Origin: Kaistia hirudinis
Lineage (GTDB): Bacteria; Pseudomonadota; Alphaproteobacteria; Rhizobiales; Kaistiaceae
DNA length: 64,000 nt
Direction: 5' to 3'
Assembly (NCBI RefSeq): GCF_014196455.1
Contig: NZ_JACIDS010000002.1
Span: 984,640 to 1,048,639 of the forward strand
Part shown: piece by piece, positions 54,079 through 63,415 of the stretch
Layout of the letters: every line of letters starts with the position of its first letter
Numbering within the stretch: the stretch's first letter is position 1
The notes under the pieces: generated by a model
The model's database searches: none
Told to the model about the DNA's origin: nothing
What the model saw: only the letters and a program-made list of their open reading frames with translations
Translations under genes and position numbers: made by a program

Positions 54079-54804
54079 ATGAATACCCCGAACACCGGAT
54101 TTCGCTGGCAGGGTGCCGGCGCGCGCGCGAGCGGCGCCCTCTTCGACGAGGGCCTGCGCAAGCACATGCTGCGCATCTACAATTATATGGGCCTCGGCCT
54201 GGTGCTCACCGGCATCGTCGCCTTCCTGGTCGGCACGACGCCGGCGCTCTATGTGCCGATCTTTTCGACCCCGCTGAAATGGGTCGTGATGCTGGCGCCG
54301 CTCGCCTTCGTGCTGTTCTTCTCCTTCCGCATCGAGCGCATGTCGGCGTCCGGCGCGCAGATGATGTTCTGGGCGTTCTGCGCCGTGATGGGCCTCTCCA
54401 TGGCGTCCATCTTCCTGGTCTTCACCGGGACCAGCATCGCCCGCACCTTCTTCATCGCGGCCGCTATGTTCGGCGCCACCAGCCTCTATGGCTATACGAC
54501 GAAGCGGGATCTCTCGCGCTTCGGCTCGTTCCTGATCATGGGCCTCATCGGCGTGATCATCGCGAGCATCGTCAACATCTTCCTCGGCTCCAGCGCGCTG
54601 CAGTTCGCCATCTCGATCATCGGCGTGGTCGTCTTCGTCGGCCTTACCGCCTGGGATACGCAGACGCTCAAGGAGCAGTATGCCGAGCACTTCGACGGCG
54701 AAACCCAGCAGAAGCTCGCCGTGATGGGCGCGCTGTCGCTCTATCTGAACTTCATCAACCTGTTCCAGCTGCTGCTGAGCCTCACCGGCCAGAGGCAGGA
54801 ATAG
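54079..54804 (+). CDS. Bax inhibitor-1/YccA family membrane protein
   Basis: 241 aa, seven membrane helices. Starts NTPNTGFRWQGAGARASGAL; helix region MLRIYNYMGLGLVLTGIVAF and the conserved C-terminal LTAWDTQTLKEQY with Asp residues of the di-aspartyl pH sensor are present. Bacterial YccA/BI-1 proteins modulate FtsH or act as calcium-leak channels. Start at 54079 (MNTPNTG) after GAGGGAGAG. It follows the sigma/anti-sigma genes and may be part of the stress regulon. Confidence 0.92.
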   Translation: MNTPNTGFRWQGAGARASGALFDEGLRKHMLRIYNYMGLGLVLTGIVAFLVGTTPALYVPIFSTPLKWVVMLAPLAFVLFFSFRIERMSASGAQMMFWAFCAVMGLSMASIFLVFTGTSIARTFFIAAAMFGATSLYGYTTKRDLSRFGSFLIMGLIGVIIASIVNIFLGSSALQFAISIIGVVVFVGLTAWDTQTLKEQYAEHFDGETQQKLAVMGALSLYLNFINLFQLLLSLTGQRQE

Positions 54805-54831
54805 GACCGGGAAGCGAAAGGAGGTCGCGTC

Positions 54832-55368
54832 ATGGCTTTGGCCAATGAGGACCGTCAGGCGATCGAAGGGCTGTTCGGCCGCCTCGGCGATGTCGAGCGG
54901 CAGGCGGGTCCGCGCGATGCGGAGGCCGATGCCCTCATCAGCGAGCGGGTCGCGCGGCAGCCCGGCGCGCCCTATTTCATGGCGCAGACCATCGTCATGC
55001 AGGACTACGCGCTGAAGGAGGCCGAGCGCCGCATCGCGGAGCTGGAGCGGCAGGCCTCGAGCCGTCCGGCGGGCGGCCTGTTCTCCGGCCTGTTCGGCGG
55101 CGGCCAGCCGCCACGCGCGGCGCCGGCTGAGCAGCCCGGGCCGCCGATGCAGCCGGGCAGGGGCGACGGCTTCCTCGCCGGCGCGGCGCAGACGGCGATG
55201 GGCGTCGCCGGTGGCGTGCTGATCGGCAACGCCGTCGCCGGAATGTTCAGCAGCGGCACGGCGGAGGCCGCCGAGCCGGCCGCGCCCGAGCCGCCTGCCG
55301 AGGCACCGGCGGCGGAAGAGGGCGGCGGGTTCTTCGACGGCCTCTTCGGCGGCGACGACGAGTTCTGA
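54832..55368 (+). CDS. DUF2076 family protein
   Basis: 178 aa. DUF2076 core: MALANEDRQAIEGLFGRLGD, then GPRDAEADALI and QPGAPYFMAQTIVMQDYALK, followed by a Gly/Pro-rich linker, a hydrophobic helix near 120-138 and an acidic tail ending GGGFFDGLFGGDDEF. Function unknown; thought to be membrane- or periplasm-associated. GGAGG 9 nt before the ATG. Common in Hyphomicrobiales, here next to the BI-1 gene by 28 bp. Confidence 0.9.
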   Translation: MALANEDRQAIEGLFGRLGDVERQAGPRDAEADALISERVARQPGAPYFMAQTIVMQDYALKEAERRIAELERQASSRPAGGLFSGLFGGGQPPRAAPAEQPGPPMQPGRGDGFLAGAAQTAMGVAGGVLIGNAVAGMFSSGTAEAAEPAAPEPPAEAPAAEEGGGFFDGLFGGDDEF

Positions 55369-55391
55369 ACTGCACATGTTACCGATCGGTC

Positions 55392-55412
55392 GGGGCGGAT
55401 GACATCCGTCCC
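55392..55412 (+). other. Weak hairpin after the DUF2076 gene
   Basis: GGGGCGGAT / ATCCGTCCC around GAC, nine pairs counting one G-U, 24 bp beyond the stop. No T-run follows, so termination is doubtful. Confidence 0.35.
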
Positions 55413-55473
55413 GGCTTCATGCTACGCACGGTTGGTGCGGGAAGCCGCCCGTCCTGCGGACTGAAGAGAGCGC

Positions 55474-56121
55474 ATGCTTGTTGATGAGTCAGAGAGCCCG
55501 GCGGATGCCGCGCCCGCCAGGCCGCGTCGGCTGTCTGAGCTGCTGAGCGATATCGCCGAAGACAAGAGCCGTCACCGGATCTCGATCGCCGATCTGCTCA
55601 TCGCGATGAAGGACCGCGCGATCGGCGCGCTGCTGCTGATCTTCGCCATCCCCAATGTCCTGCCGACCCCGCCGGGGACCTCGACCGTCCTCGGCGCGCC
55701 GCTGATCTTCCTCGCCGCGCAGCTGGCTCTCGGCCGCCGGCCCTGGCTTCCCGGCTTCATCGCCAATCGCTCGATCGCGCGGCGCGATTTCGCGGCGCTG
55801 ATGCAGCGGGCCGCGCCCTGGCTCGCCCGCGCGGAACGGCTGTTGCGACCCCGCTTCAGCGTGATCAGCCGTCCGCCCTTCGAATATGCGATCGGCACGA
55901 TCTGCTTTCTGCTCGCGGTCATCCTGTTCCTGCCGATCCCGCTCGGCAACATGCTGCCGGCGCTCGCCATCTGCGTGCTGGCGCTCGGCGTGCTCGAGCG
56001 CGACGGCGTGTGGATCGTGGCCGGCCTGATCGTGGCCGCGGCCTCGGTGCTGTTGGTCTATGGCGTCATCTACGCGCTGGTGAAATCGGCGATCTTCATC
56101 ATCGTCAACGCGTTCGCGTGA
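55474..56121 (+). CDS. exoD: ExoD family exopolysaccharide synthesis protein
   Basis: 215 aa inner-membrane protein. The ExoD signature RLSELLSDIAEDKSRHRISI, then ALLLIFAIPNVLPTPPGTST and the paired hydrophobic helices near the C-terminus (FEYAIGTICFLLAVILFLPI) are present. ExoD mutants of rhizobia show altered exopolysaccharide and alkaline sensitivity; the molecular role is unknown. It faces the polysaccharide cluster convergently: the stop is 12 bp from that of the SGNH hydrolase. Confidence 0.9.
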   Translation: MLVDESESPADAAPARPRRLSELLSDIAEDKSRHRISIADLLIAMKDRAIGALLLIFAIPNVLPTPPGTSTVLGAPLIFLAAQLALGRRPWLPGFIANRSIARRDFAALMQRAAPWLARAERLLRPRFSVISRPPFEYAIGTICFLLAVILFLPIPLGNMLPALAICVLALGVLERDGVWIVAGLIVAAASVLLVYGVIYALVKSAIFIIVNAFA

Positions 56122-56133
56122 ACGGCGGCGCCG

Positions 56134-56931
56134 TCAGTTCGTCGCCTTGCCGCCGAGGACGGCGCCGAGCGTCGCATAGCCATTGGCGTTGAAGTGGATC
56201 GCGTCGGCGCGGTAATTGCCGCAGCGCCAGGCCGGCGGGAAGAGCCATCCGACGAGCCGGTCGAAGAAGCCGATATTGCCGGCGAAATCGCAGCTGATCA
56301 CCGCATCGACATTGACGTATTTGGTGAAGGGCCGCTCGGCGATCGAGCGCTGGATCTCGTCGTTCGCGGCGCGCCGGTCCTCGTCGCGGAAATCGAGATA
56401 GTCGCCGCGCGGCGGTATGGCGATGAAGACGATCTCGGCGCTCGGCCAGAGCGCATGCAGCCCGTCGAGCGTCCGCCGCACGCCCTCGGCGATGCCGCAG
56501 GGCGGGTCGCCGGCGCCGAGATTATTGGTGCCGAGCGTCATGATGACGTAGCGCGGGGCGAGCGCGTTGGGCTGGTATTGCTGCAGCCGCCAGAGCGCGT
56601 TCTGCGTCGCGTCGCCGCCAATGCCGAGATTGACCACCTTGAAGCGGTCGAACGGCGCCATGCCGGCGGGCCAGCCCTCCACCAGGCTGTCGCCGAACAG
56701 CACGATCTCCGCGTCGCTCTGGTCGAGCCGCGTCATCTTGTCGAGATGGGCTTCGAGCTTCGCGACATACTGCATGGGCACGGGCGTGGTCGCGACCGCG
56801 ATCGCCGCCGGCGGGCAGGCGTTTTCCGCGCGTGCCGATCCGCCCGCAACCATCATCGCGGCGGCCAGCAGCAGCGCCGGGGCGATGGTCCGGCACAGGG
56901 AGCGGACGGCACGGCCGATCCTCGATATCAA
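56134..56931 (-). CDS. Secreted SGNH/GDSL hydrolase
   Basis: 265 aa. A signal peptide with hydrophobic core PALLLAAAMMVAGG ends at SARA-ENA. SGNH blocks: GDS at 80-82 (nucleophile Ser81), Gly105 in NLGIGGD, GTN at 134-136, and D243/H246 in DAIHFNANGY. It is likely a periplasmic esterase, possibly removing acetyl groups from polysaccharide. The start is set to TTG at 56931, which has GGAGAG 6 nt upstream; the open frame continues upstream into the epimerase gene without protein-like sequence. Last gene of the minus-strand polysaccharide cluster. Confidence 0.82.
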   Translation of the reverse strand: MISRIGRAVRSLCRTIAPALLLAAAMMVAGGSARAENACPPAAIAVATTPVPMQYVAKLEAHLDKMTRLDQSDAEIVLFGDSLVEGWPAGMAPFDRFKVVNLGIGGDATQNALWRLQQYQPNALAPRYVIMTLGTNNLGAGDPPCGIAEGVRRTLDGLHALWPSAEIVFIAIPPRGDYLDFRDEDRRAANDEIQRSIAERPFTKYVNVDAVISCDFAGNIGFFDRLVGWLFPPAWRCGNYRADAIHFNANGYATLGAVLGGKATN

Positions 56932-56957
56932 CGGCAGCTCTCCGTCACCAGCGCCGG

Positions 56958-57923
56958 TCAGGATGCGGTGCGCAGCCAGGCCAGCGTCCGTTTCACGCCC
57001 TCGTCGAATGCGACCGGCGGCGTGCCCGTCAGCGCGATGGTCGGCGCGAGATCCACCCGGCTCGACGTCGACATGCGGAAGGCGCGCCCCGAATCGATCG
57101 GCGAGCGGACGCCCGCCGCCTTGGCGATGTCGCCGGCCTTGCCGAGCAGCTTCAGCAGCCAGACCGGAATGCGCCGCGCCCGCTTGCCGGTCAGCCCGAC
57201 CGAGAACGCATCGGCCCACATGTCGTAGTCGATCGATTCGTCGCCGACATAATAGACGTGCCGCTTCGCCTGCGCGGCGTCCATGGTGGCGAAGGCCATC
57301 ATCTGGTCGGCGACATTGGTGACATAGCCGAAGGCGCGGGAGATCGGCGTGCGGTCGACGGGGTGCAGATAGCGGCCCGAGCGCATGTGGCGGAAGATCT
57401 CGCGCGCGAAGGTCGGGTGGTGCGGCCCCCAGATGATCACCGGGCGCAGGATGAACCAGGGCATCGAAAGGTTGGCGTTCCAGACCAGCTTCTCCGTCTC
57501 TGCCTTCGCCTCGCCATAGACGGTGTAGGGATCGAGGAAGCGCTCGTCGCGCGGCTCGACGCCCGGCTTGACCACGAACTGGGTCGAGACGTGCACGAAG
57601 CGCTTCAGCTGCGGCAGCTGCGCGGCGGCCGCCAGCACATTGGCCGTGCCGCCGATCGTCGTGCGGAATTCCGCGAGGTTCTGAATGGTGATGTCGATGT
57701 CGCTGGCGAGATGCAGCAGCCGGTCCGGCGTAAACGCCGTGATCGCGCCCATGACGGCATCGCGGTCACGCACGTCGATCTGGCGCCAGAAGGGCGCCTG
57801 CGCCGTGTCGCGCGGCGGGTTGATGTCGAGATTGAGGACCTCGTCGCCGCGGGCGAGCGCGATGGCGACGACCTCCGAACCGATGAAGCCCGATCCGCCC
57901 GTAATGAGGATCTTCTCGCCCAT
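56958..57923 (-). CDS. NAD-dependent epimerase/dehydratase (extended SDR)
   Basis: 321 aa. TGGSGFIGSEV cofactor motif, LLHLASDIDI, VHVSTQFVV with catalytic Ser/Thr and YGEAKAETEKLV with Tyr/Lys. Extended SDRs of this type modify nucleotide-activated sugars, for example as 4-epimerase or reductase; exact sugar unknown. 36 bp downstream of the WcaF-like gene and upstream of the SGNH hydrolase, in the same strand cluster. Confidence 0.9.
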   Translation of the reverse strand: MGEKILITGGSGFIGSEVVAIALARGDEVLNLDINPPRDTAQAPFWRQIDVRDRDAVMGAITAFTPDRLLHLASDIDITIQNLAEFRTTIGGTANVLAAAAQLPQLKRFVHVSTQFVVKPGVEPRDERFLDPYTVYGEAKAETEKLVWNANLSMPWFILRPVIIWGPHHPTFAREIFRHMRSGRYLHPVDRTPISRAFGYVTNVADQMMAFATMDAAQAKRHVYYVGDESIDYDMWADAFSVGLTGKRARRIPVWLLKLLGKAGDIAKAAGVRSPIDSGRAFRMSTSSRVDLAPTIALTGTPPVAFDEGVKRTLAWLRTAS

Positions 57924-57959
57924 GGCCCGGCCGTTCCTTCTGTCCGTCGATTGTTGAGA

Positions 57960-58556
57960 TCAGAGCTCGAACGGAGCCCGCTTGCGGATCGCGCGCGCCG
58001 GATTGCCGACATAGACGGTCCAGGGCTCGAGATCCTTGAACGCCACCGCCCGCCCGCCGAGCACCGCGCCCTCATGCACCGTCACGCCCGGACCGACGAA
58101 ACAGTCGGAGGCGAGCCAGGCATAGCGGCAGATCCGGATCGGCTTGGTGTAGAGTTGGAAGCTCGGATCGTCGATGTCGTGCGTGCCCGTCACCAGATGG
58201 ACGTATTGCGCGACATTGGCGTAATCCTCGAGGATCACCTTGCCCTGGCTGTAGCAGTTCACCTTCCAGCCGAGGACGGAGTAGTCGCCCATTTCGAGGT
58301 TCGGCGGATACCAGATCCGCGCGCTGCCATAGATGCGCGTGCGCTTGCCGATCTTGGCGCCGAAGAGGCGCAGCAGGAAGGCGCGCCAGCCATGCAGCGG
58401 CGGCGGCGTCCAGGAAGCGAGCAGCAGCCAGACGACGTTCCAGACCGCGCGGAACAGCCGATGCTTGAGCGAGAAATACGCCCCGCCCTTGACCGCGCTG
58501 CTGGCCCGCGCGTCGAGCACGCCTTCGGCCCGGACAGGTTCGTTCGGATCCGTCAT
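57960..58556 (-). CDS. WcaF-type sugar O-acetyltransferase
   Basis: 198 aa. N-terminal KHRLFRAVWNVVWLLLASWT motif of colanic-acid WcaF/putative acetyltransferases, then left-handed beta-helix hexapeptide repeats (KIGKRTRIYGSARIWYPPNL; VHEGAVLGGRAVAFKDL) ending in VYVGNPARAIRKR. The His in VTGTHDIDDPSF is the likely catalytic base. It adds acetyl groups to repeat-unit sugars, which the SGNH hydrolase might remove. Overlaps the GT4 gene by 4 bp. Confidence 0.9.
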   Translation of the reverse strand: MTDPNEPVRAEGVLDARASSAVKGGAYFSLKHRLFRAVWNVVWLLLASWTPPPLHGWRAFLLRLFGAKIGKRTRIYGSARIWYPPNLEMGDYSVLGWKVNCYSQGKVILEDYANVAQYVHLVTGTHDIDDPSFQLYTKPIRICRYAWLASDCFVGPGVTVHEGAVLGGRAVAFKDLEPWTVYVGNPARAIRKRAPFEL

Positions 58557-59719
58557 CTGGCCCCCGCCGCGATGGCGTCGTTGAGAGTGTCAATGAGATC
58601 GCGCGCGGCAGCGACGGTCCCGAAATGGCGCTCATAGCCGAGGCGGGCCTTCGCACCCATCGCCCGCCGCGCATCGGGCGTCAGCGCGAGGAAGGTCGCG
58701 AGCAACGCTCTCGTCCCGGCGACGGTATCGTCCTCCACCAGGCCGCCGCCGCTCGCTTCGATCTCGCGCCAGATATTGACCTTGTCGGAGATCAGCACCG
58801 GCGTGCCGCAGGCCATGGCCTCCGCGACGACGATGCCGAAATTCTCCTGATGCGACGGCAGCACGAAAGCCTCGGCGCCGCGGAACGCACCCCATTTGGC
58901 GTCGCCGGCCAGCATGCCGGGGAAATGAACTCGTCCGGTGAGGCCGCGTTCGGCGGCCAGCGCCTGAAGCTTCGCCTGCCAGCCGACCTGATCCGGCCCG
59001 GCGATGACCAGATCGAGATCGGGGGCGGACGAGGCGACCGACGCGAAGGCCTCGATGAGCAGGTCACAGCCCTTCTTCGGATGGATGCGGCTGAGGAACA
59101 GCAGGAAGCGGCGGCCATCGAGCTGCGGCAGGGCCGCGCGGAAGGCCGCGTGCTGCGCTGCCGGGCGATCGGGCGCATCCGCCGAGCCGAAGGCGACCAC
59201 GCGCTCGCGATAGCCATTGTGCCGGAACGCCAGCCGCGCGAGGCGCCGCTCCTCCTCGCAGGTGAACAGCACGAAGGCGGCGTCGCGCAGGACCGGGCCC
59301 TGAATGGTCATCCAGAAAGCCTGCTTGGCGAGGTTCTTGACCGGGAAGGCCTTGTTGAACCAGGGGTCCATCATGCCGTGCGAGAACACGACATAGGGCA
59401 GCCCGATCTCGCGCAGCGTGCCATGGCCGCCATAGGCGGCGAAGGTCCACAGGCCATGCACGACGGCGACGTCATATTCGCGGCCATGCGCCTTGAGCCA
59501 GCGCGCGAACTCCGGGACGAGGCGTCCGCGCAGCATGCCCGGGCCGTTCGCATGCGTCTTGACCGGAAAGCGCGCGACGTGCTCGGCGCCGGGATGATCA
59601 TGGCTCAAAGCTTCGACGACATGTCCTGCCGGACCGAGCTCCTCGGCCGCAATGCGGAGCGCCTCCACCGGCCCGCCATGGCGGGGGTCGACCGAAGGAA
59701 TGAGGTTCAGGATCTTCAT
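58553..59719 (-). CDS. Glycosyltransferase family 4
   Basis: 388 aa, GT-B fold. Starts MKILNLIPSVDPRHGGPVEAL; nucleotide-sugar binding site in the C-terminal domain: FLLFLSRIHPKKGCDLLIEA and PSHQENFGIVVAEAMACGTP with the conserved Glu pair (E-x7-E). It transfers a hexose from a nucleotide donor onto lipid-linked intermediates. The ATG overlaps nothing upstream; 44 bp separate it from the GT2 gene. Confidence 0.92.
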   Translation of the reverse strand: MKILNLIPSVDPRHGGPVEALRIAAEELGPAGHVVEALSHDHPGAEHVARFPVKTHANGPGMLRGRLVPEFARWLKAHGREYDVAVVHGLWTFAAYGGHGTLREIGLPYVVFSHGMMDPWFNKAFPVKNLAKQAFWMTIQGPVLRDAAFVLFTCEEERRLARLAFRHNGYRERVVAFGSADAPDRPAAQHAAFRAALPQLDGRRFLLFLSRIHPKKGCDLLIEAFASVASSAPDLDLVIAGPDQVGWQAKLQALAAERGLTGRVHFPGMLAGDAKWGAFRGAEAFVLPSHQENFGIVVAEAMACGTPVLISDKVNIWREIEASGGGLVEDDTVAGTRALLATFLALTPDARRAMGAKARLGYERHFGTVAAARDLIDTLNDAIAAGAR

Positions 59720-59763
59720 CGGCTCATGATCGGACAGAGTACGGTTACCGGCACGCGCCGGTC

Positions 59764-60720
59764 TCAGTCGTACTGGATGCTCCGCTCGAGGGCCGCGACC
59801 GAGCCATCCTTATGCGCATGGGGATGGTGGTGCTGGGGTTCTGCGGCCGGGTAGTAGAAGCGCTCGCGCAGCGCGCTGTCGATCGGCGCGCTGTCGGCGT
59901 GGCCCCGCCACGTGCCGTAGAACTGGTTGAAGCGGAACAGCAGGATCGACGCCCATTCCTGCTTCAGCTGACGCCTGGCGCGCGCACTGCGCAGGTCCGC
60001 GGCGACATTGCTCGTCGTCAGGCGCAGGAAATCGAGGAAGCCGACGCGAATGCTCGGCTCGATCCGCTTCAGCGCGATCGCCTCGCGCCGGTAGCGGTTG
60101 CGCACCCGGCCCCAGCTCTCATCATGCACATGGGCGATCACGGCATCGGCGACATAGGCGATCTGGCCGCCCTGCTGCTGGGCGAGCTTCGCCCAGGCGA
60201 GATCCTCGAGGCCCGTCAGCGTCTCGTCATAGCGCCGGTTCTCCCAGGAAGAGCGGCGGATCGCGCAATTGGCGTTGTTGCAGAAATAGCCGGCCTGGCG
60301 CGGCACCGAGCGCGCCGGGAACCAGGATTCGAACACCTGGTGCTCGGAGAACTTGGTGACGTCATTGCCGACCTGCCGGCCATAGACGAGCTCGACCCCG
60401 TCGCGGGCGAACGGGGCGACCATGTGCTCCAGCCAGTCGGTGCGGAGCGGATAGACATGGGCGCTGGCGAACAGGAGGATTTCGCCCTTGGCCGCGGCGC
60501 AGCCGATATTGAGCGCGCGGCCGAAGGAGAATTCGGACTTCTCGATATGCACGATGCGCGCGCCATGCGCCTCGGCGATCGCGACCGTCTCGTCGGTGGA
60601 GCCGGAATCGACCAGGATCACCTCGTGATCGCTGAAGCCCTGCGAGGCGATGCCGCGCATCAGCTTGCCGATATGTTCGGCCTCGTTGTAGCTGCGGATG
60701 ACGATCGATACGTGCGGCAT
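59764..60720 (-). CDS. Glycosyltransferase family 2
   Basis: 318 aa, GT-A fold. N-terminal VSIVIRSYNEAEHIGKLMRG and the UDP-binding segment EVILVDSGSTDETV, with Asp motif VYPLRTDWLEHM further on; catalytic region ENRRYDETLTGLEDLAWAKL. The C-terminal ~70 residues add amphipathic helices rather than a membrane helix. Adds one sugar to the repeat unit. Confidence 0.92.
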   Translation of the reverse strand: MPHVSIVIRSYNEAEHIGKLMRGIASQGFSDHEVILVDSGSTDETVAIAEAHGARIVHIEKSEFSFGRALNIGCAAAKGEILLFASAHVYPLRTDWLEHMVAPFARDGVELVYGRQVGNDVTKFSEHQVFESWFPARSVPRQAGYFCNNANCAIRRSSWENRRYDETLTGLEDLAWAKLAQQQGGQIAYVADAVIAHVHDESWGRVRNRYRREAIALKRIEPSIRVGFLDFLRLTTSNVAADLRSARARRQLKQEWASILLFRFNQFYGTWRGHADSAPIDSALRERFYYPAAEPQHHHPHAHKDGSVAALERSIQYD

Positions 60721-60809
60721 TGTCGTACCCTGAATGTCAAAGCGCCGTCCGCCGGCACGGCGCCGGTCGGATATGGTCTTCGGTCGGACGATCCTGGCAG
60801 CTCATCGGT

Positions 60810-61997
60810 TCAGGCCTTCCTTACATCCGCAAGAATGGCCTCGAATTTCTGCGTGATCGGCCCGATGTCGAACGTCTTGAGCGCATAGTTGCGGCCGTTC
60901 CGGCCCATGCGCACGCGGATGTCCTGATCGGCGAGGAGCGGCTTCACGGCCTTGACCAGCGAGGCGCCGCTGCCCGGATTGACGACGACGCCGGCCTGTT
61001 CGCGCTCGATGATGCGCCGGGCGAGGTTCTTCTCCGGGATCGCCGCGGCGATCGGCTTGCCGGCGCAGAGATAGCCGAGCACCTTGGAGGGAACGGAGAA
61101 GATGCCCGCATCTTCCTCGATCATGGCGATGAAGACGTCGGCGGCGGAGAACATCTCGGAGAGACGCTCGGCCGGGACCCAGGGATGCACGGAAAGGTTC
61201 GCGACGCCGAGCTCGGCTGCCTGGCTGGCGAGGGCGCTCGCGGCGCCGCCTTCCGAAAACACATAGACATGGCCATCGACGGCGCGGGCGACGTCGATCA
61301 GCAGTTGCGGGTTGTGCTTGTAGCCGAGCGTGCCGGAATAGACGATCCGCAGGCCCGGATGGGGCATGTTCTCGCGCGACCAGTCATTGTCGCGCGCGAC
61401 CGGCACGATCTCGTCCAGCGGCGCCCAGTTCTCGACGACGGAGACGCGCGACGTCTCGATGCCGTTCTCGACCAGGATCGGGACGAAATCCTCGGTGATC
61501 GGGATGATGTGGTCCGACCGCTCGAGGATGCCGTATTCCATCTTGTGATAGTGGCGGCCGATGAGCTTGCCGATCGGGCCGAGCTTCTGGCTCACGACGC
61601 GCTCGATGGCGACGCTGTTGATGTCCTGCAGCCAGCACACGAATTTCGCGCCGCTCGCCTTGGCCTGGCGCTGGATGATGCGCTGGCTGTCGAGCGAGGC
61701 GCTGGTCGAAATCACGACGTCCGGCTTTTCCTCGGCCACGATCTCGGCGACCCGCTGGCCGGTCTCGATCTCCTGCGCGCGGCGGCGGAACAGGCTGTCC
61801 TTGGCGAAGGGCTTTTCGAGGCGCACCGGGCGGATGCGGAACGTGGCCGGATCGTCGTCGCGGCGGACCAGATTGCCCTTGGGCGTCTGGAAGCTCGCCG
61901 AAAACACGTGACACACCTCGTGTCCTTCCCGAGCCAGGGCGCGCGAGAGCTGCGCGGGGAAGAGGTGACCGGAATAGTCGTGCACGATGATGCGCAA
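60810..61997 (-). CDS. Glycosyltransferase family 4 (WbuB-like)
   Basis: 395 aa. N-terminal RIIVHDYSGHLFPAQLSRAL and EGHEVCHVFSASFQTPKGNL; C-terminal donor site IVYSGTLGYKHNPQLLIDVA and PSKVLGYLCAGKPIAAAIPE. WbuB-like enzymes transfer fucosamine or related sugars in O-antigen synthesis, but donor identity cannot be stated. It follows the AP-fold-like gene by 95 bp. Confidence 0.92.
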   Translation of the reverse strand: MRIIVHDYSGHLFPAQLSRALAREGHEVCHVFSASFQTPKGNLVRRDDDPATFRIRPVRLEKPFAKDSLFRRRAQEIETGQRVAEIVAEEKPDVVISTSASLDSQRIIQRQAKASGAKFVCWLQDINSVAIERVVSQKLGPIGKLIGRHYHKMEYGILERSDHIIPITEDFVPILVENGIETSRVSVVENWAPLDEIVPVARDNDWSRENMPHPGLRIVYSGTLGYKHNPQLLIDVARAVDGHVYVFSEGGAASALASQAAELGVANLSVHPWVPAERLSEMFSAADVFIAMIEEDAGIFSVPSKVLGYLCAGKPIAAAIPEKNLARRIIEREQAGVVVNPGSGASLVKAVKPLLADQDIRVRMGRNGRNYALKTFDIGPITQKFEAILADVRKA

Positions 61998-62092
61998 GAA
62001 GAAGTCCTCGGCAGATCTATGAGCCGGCGCCGCGGGCGGAGCCGGCTCCTCGTTCTGTCGCCAGCCGCCTCGCGGGGGCCGGCGGCGATGGC

Positions 62093-63415
62093 TCAGGCGG
62101 CCTCTTCGACGGCGAAGACCTCGAGGGTCTTGCCGTAGAGCGAGGTGAGCGGGATCTGGCGCCGATCCTCGCCCTTCTGCTTCTTGAAGCCGGTGTCGAC
62201 GTGGTAGCCGATCGACTGGTGGATGCCGTTCTCGATCGAGACGAGCACCACGTCATTGGAGAGGTCGACGGTCTGGTTGCCGACGGTCGCCGTGGTGAAC
62301 GCTTCGCGCTCACCGAAATAGCAGATCTTGCAGAACAGGCTGTCGCCGCGATCCTCGACCTCGAACATCGGCGCGCCGGCGCAATAGACCTGGCGCATGC
62401 GCTCGGCGCCCTTGGCCGCCGCTTCCGCGTTCGGGAACTCGACGAGGAAGTCGCGCGACATGCGTGGCACCACATGTGCGTCCTCGACGCCGAGCCGCCG
62501 CAGCACGCTCTCATGCTGGACGAAGCGATACTGGAACACGCGCTTGGGATTCGGCGTCTGGCTGAGGCCGGTCGTGATCATGAAGCGCGTGTGCGGCAGG
62601 CGCTGCAGCTCCGCGATGATCTGGTCGTAGAGCTTGTAGACAGAGAGGACCGGGTCGACCCCGTCCTTGCCGGCCTTGCTGTACCACTCGGGGTTCGATT
62701 CCTGGCCGCTATAGGCCGCGCATTCATACATATGGTGGTGCTGGATATGCGCGCCGGCATTGAGGAAGATCGAGCCGTAGTCCGGTCGCGTCTTCTTCCA
62801 GGCTTCGATGAAGATGTCGGCGAGGAGGCGATCCAGGACCATGGCGCGTGCCCACTTGTACTTGGACGCGAGCTTGAAGATCTGCATATATTGCGGGATC
62901 GACTGCGGGCGCAGCGTCTTCACGAAGGCAAGCAGGAAGCGCGAGAGGACCGACACCGAGAACTTGGACGAGGAATTGTTGTTCACGATGAAGCGCACCA
63001 GCTCGTAGAGCTGCTTGAGCTGGCGGTCGCCGGTCACATCGGTGACCGTCCAGGGATCGGGAACGAAGAAGGCCGCGCTCTCGCAGCGATTGGCCGCGTT
63101 CATGGGCGAGATCGCCGCGACGCGCAGCTTGCGCTCTTCCAGCGCTTCCCAGATCTGCGGGTAGTCGGTCTCGACGACGTCGCCGAGGCGGAAGATCTGG
63201 TGCTCGGAGTAGCTCTTGCCGCTATAGACGGTCGGCCACTGGATCCACGGCTCCAGATAGGGATAGTGCTTCTCCGAAATCGTTTCGAAGAGCGTGTAGT
63301 TTTCGAGCAGCTTCGCGAAGTTGGGAAGCTCGCCCTTCGCGATGTAGAGCTTGATGAAATCGAAATTGACTTCATTGAGCTCCAGCGAAATTACGGACTG
63401 GTTTCCAGCGTTCAT
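62093..63415 (-). CDS. Alkaline-phosphatase-fold-like protein of the polysaccharide cluster
   Basis: 440 aa. The opening LELNEVNFDFIKLYIAKGEL and then WIQWPTVYSGKSYSEHQIFR parallel the first metal-site Asp/Glu and the nucleophile Thr region of type I phosphodiesterase/AP-superfamily proteins. The Asp-His metal motif usual near the C-terminal half (SDHG type) is replaced by ITTGLSQT, and GAHIQHHHMYE stands where H-x-x-D usually occurs. I cannot say whether it still hydrolyses phosphoesters. Cytosolic, no signal peptide. Embedded between gmd and glycosyltransferases. Confidence 0.72.
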   Translation of the reverse strand: MNAGNQSVISLELNEVNFDFIKLYIAKGELPNFAKLLENYTLFETISEKHYPYLEPWIQWPTVYSGKSYSEHQIFRLGDVVETDYPQIWEALEERKLRVAAISPMNAANRCESAAFFVPDPWTVTDVTGDRQLKQLYELVRFIVNNNSSSKFSVSVLSRFLLAFVKTLRPQSIPQYMQIFKLASKYKWARAMVLDRLLADIFIEAWKKTRPDYGSIFLNAGAHIQHHHMYECAAYSGQESNPEWYSKAGKDGVDPVLSVYKLYDQIIAELQRLPHTRFMITTGLSQTPNPKRVFQYRFVQHESVLRRLGVEDAHVVPRMSRDFLVEFPNAEAAAKGAERMRQVYCAGAPMFEVEDRGDSLFCKICYFGEREAFTTATVGNQTVDLSNDVVLVSIENGIHQSIGYHVDTGFKKQKGEDRRQIPLTSLYGKTLEVFAVEEAA

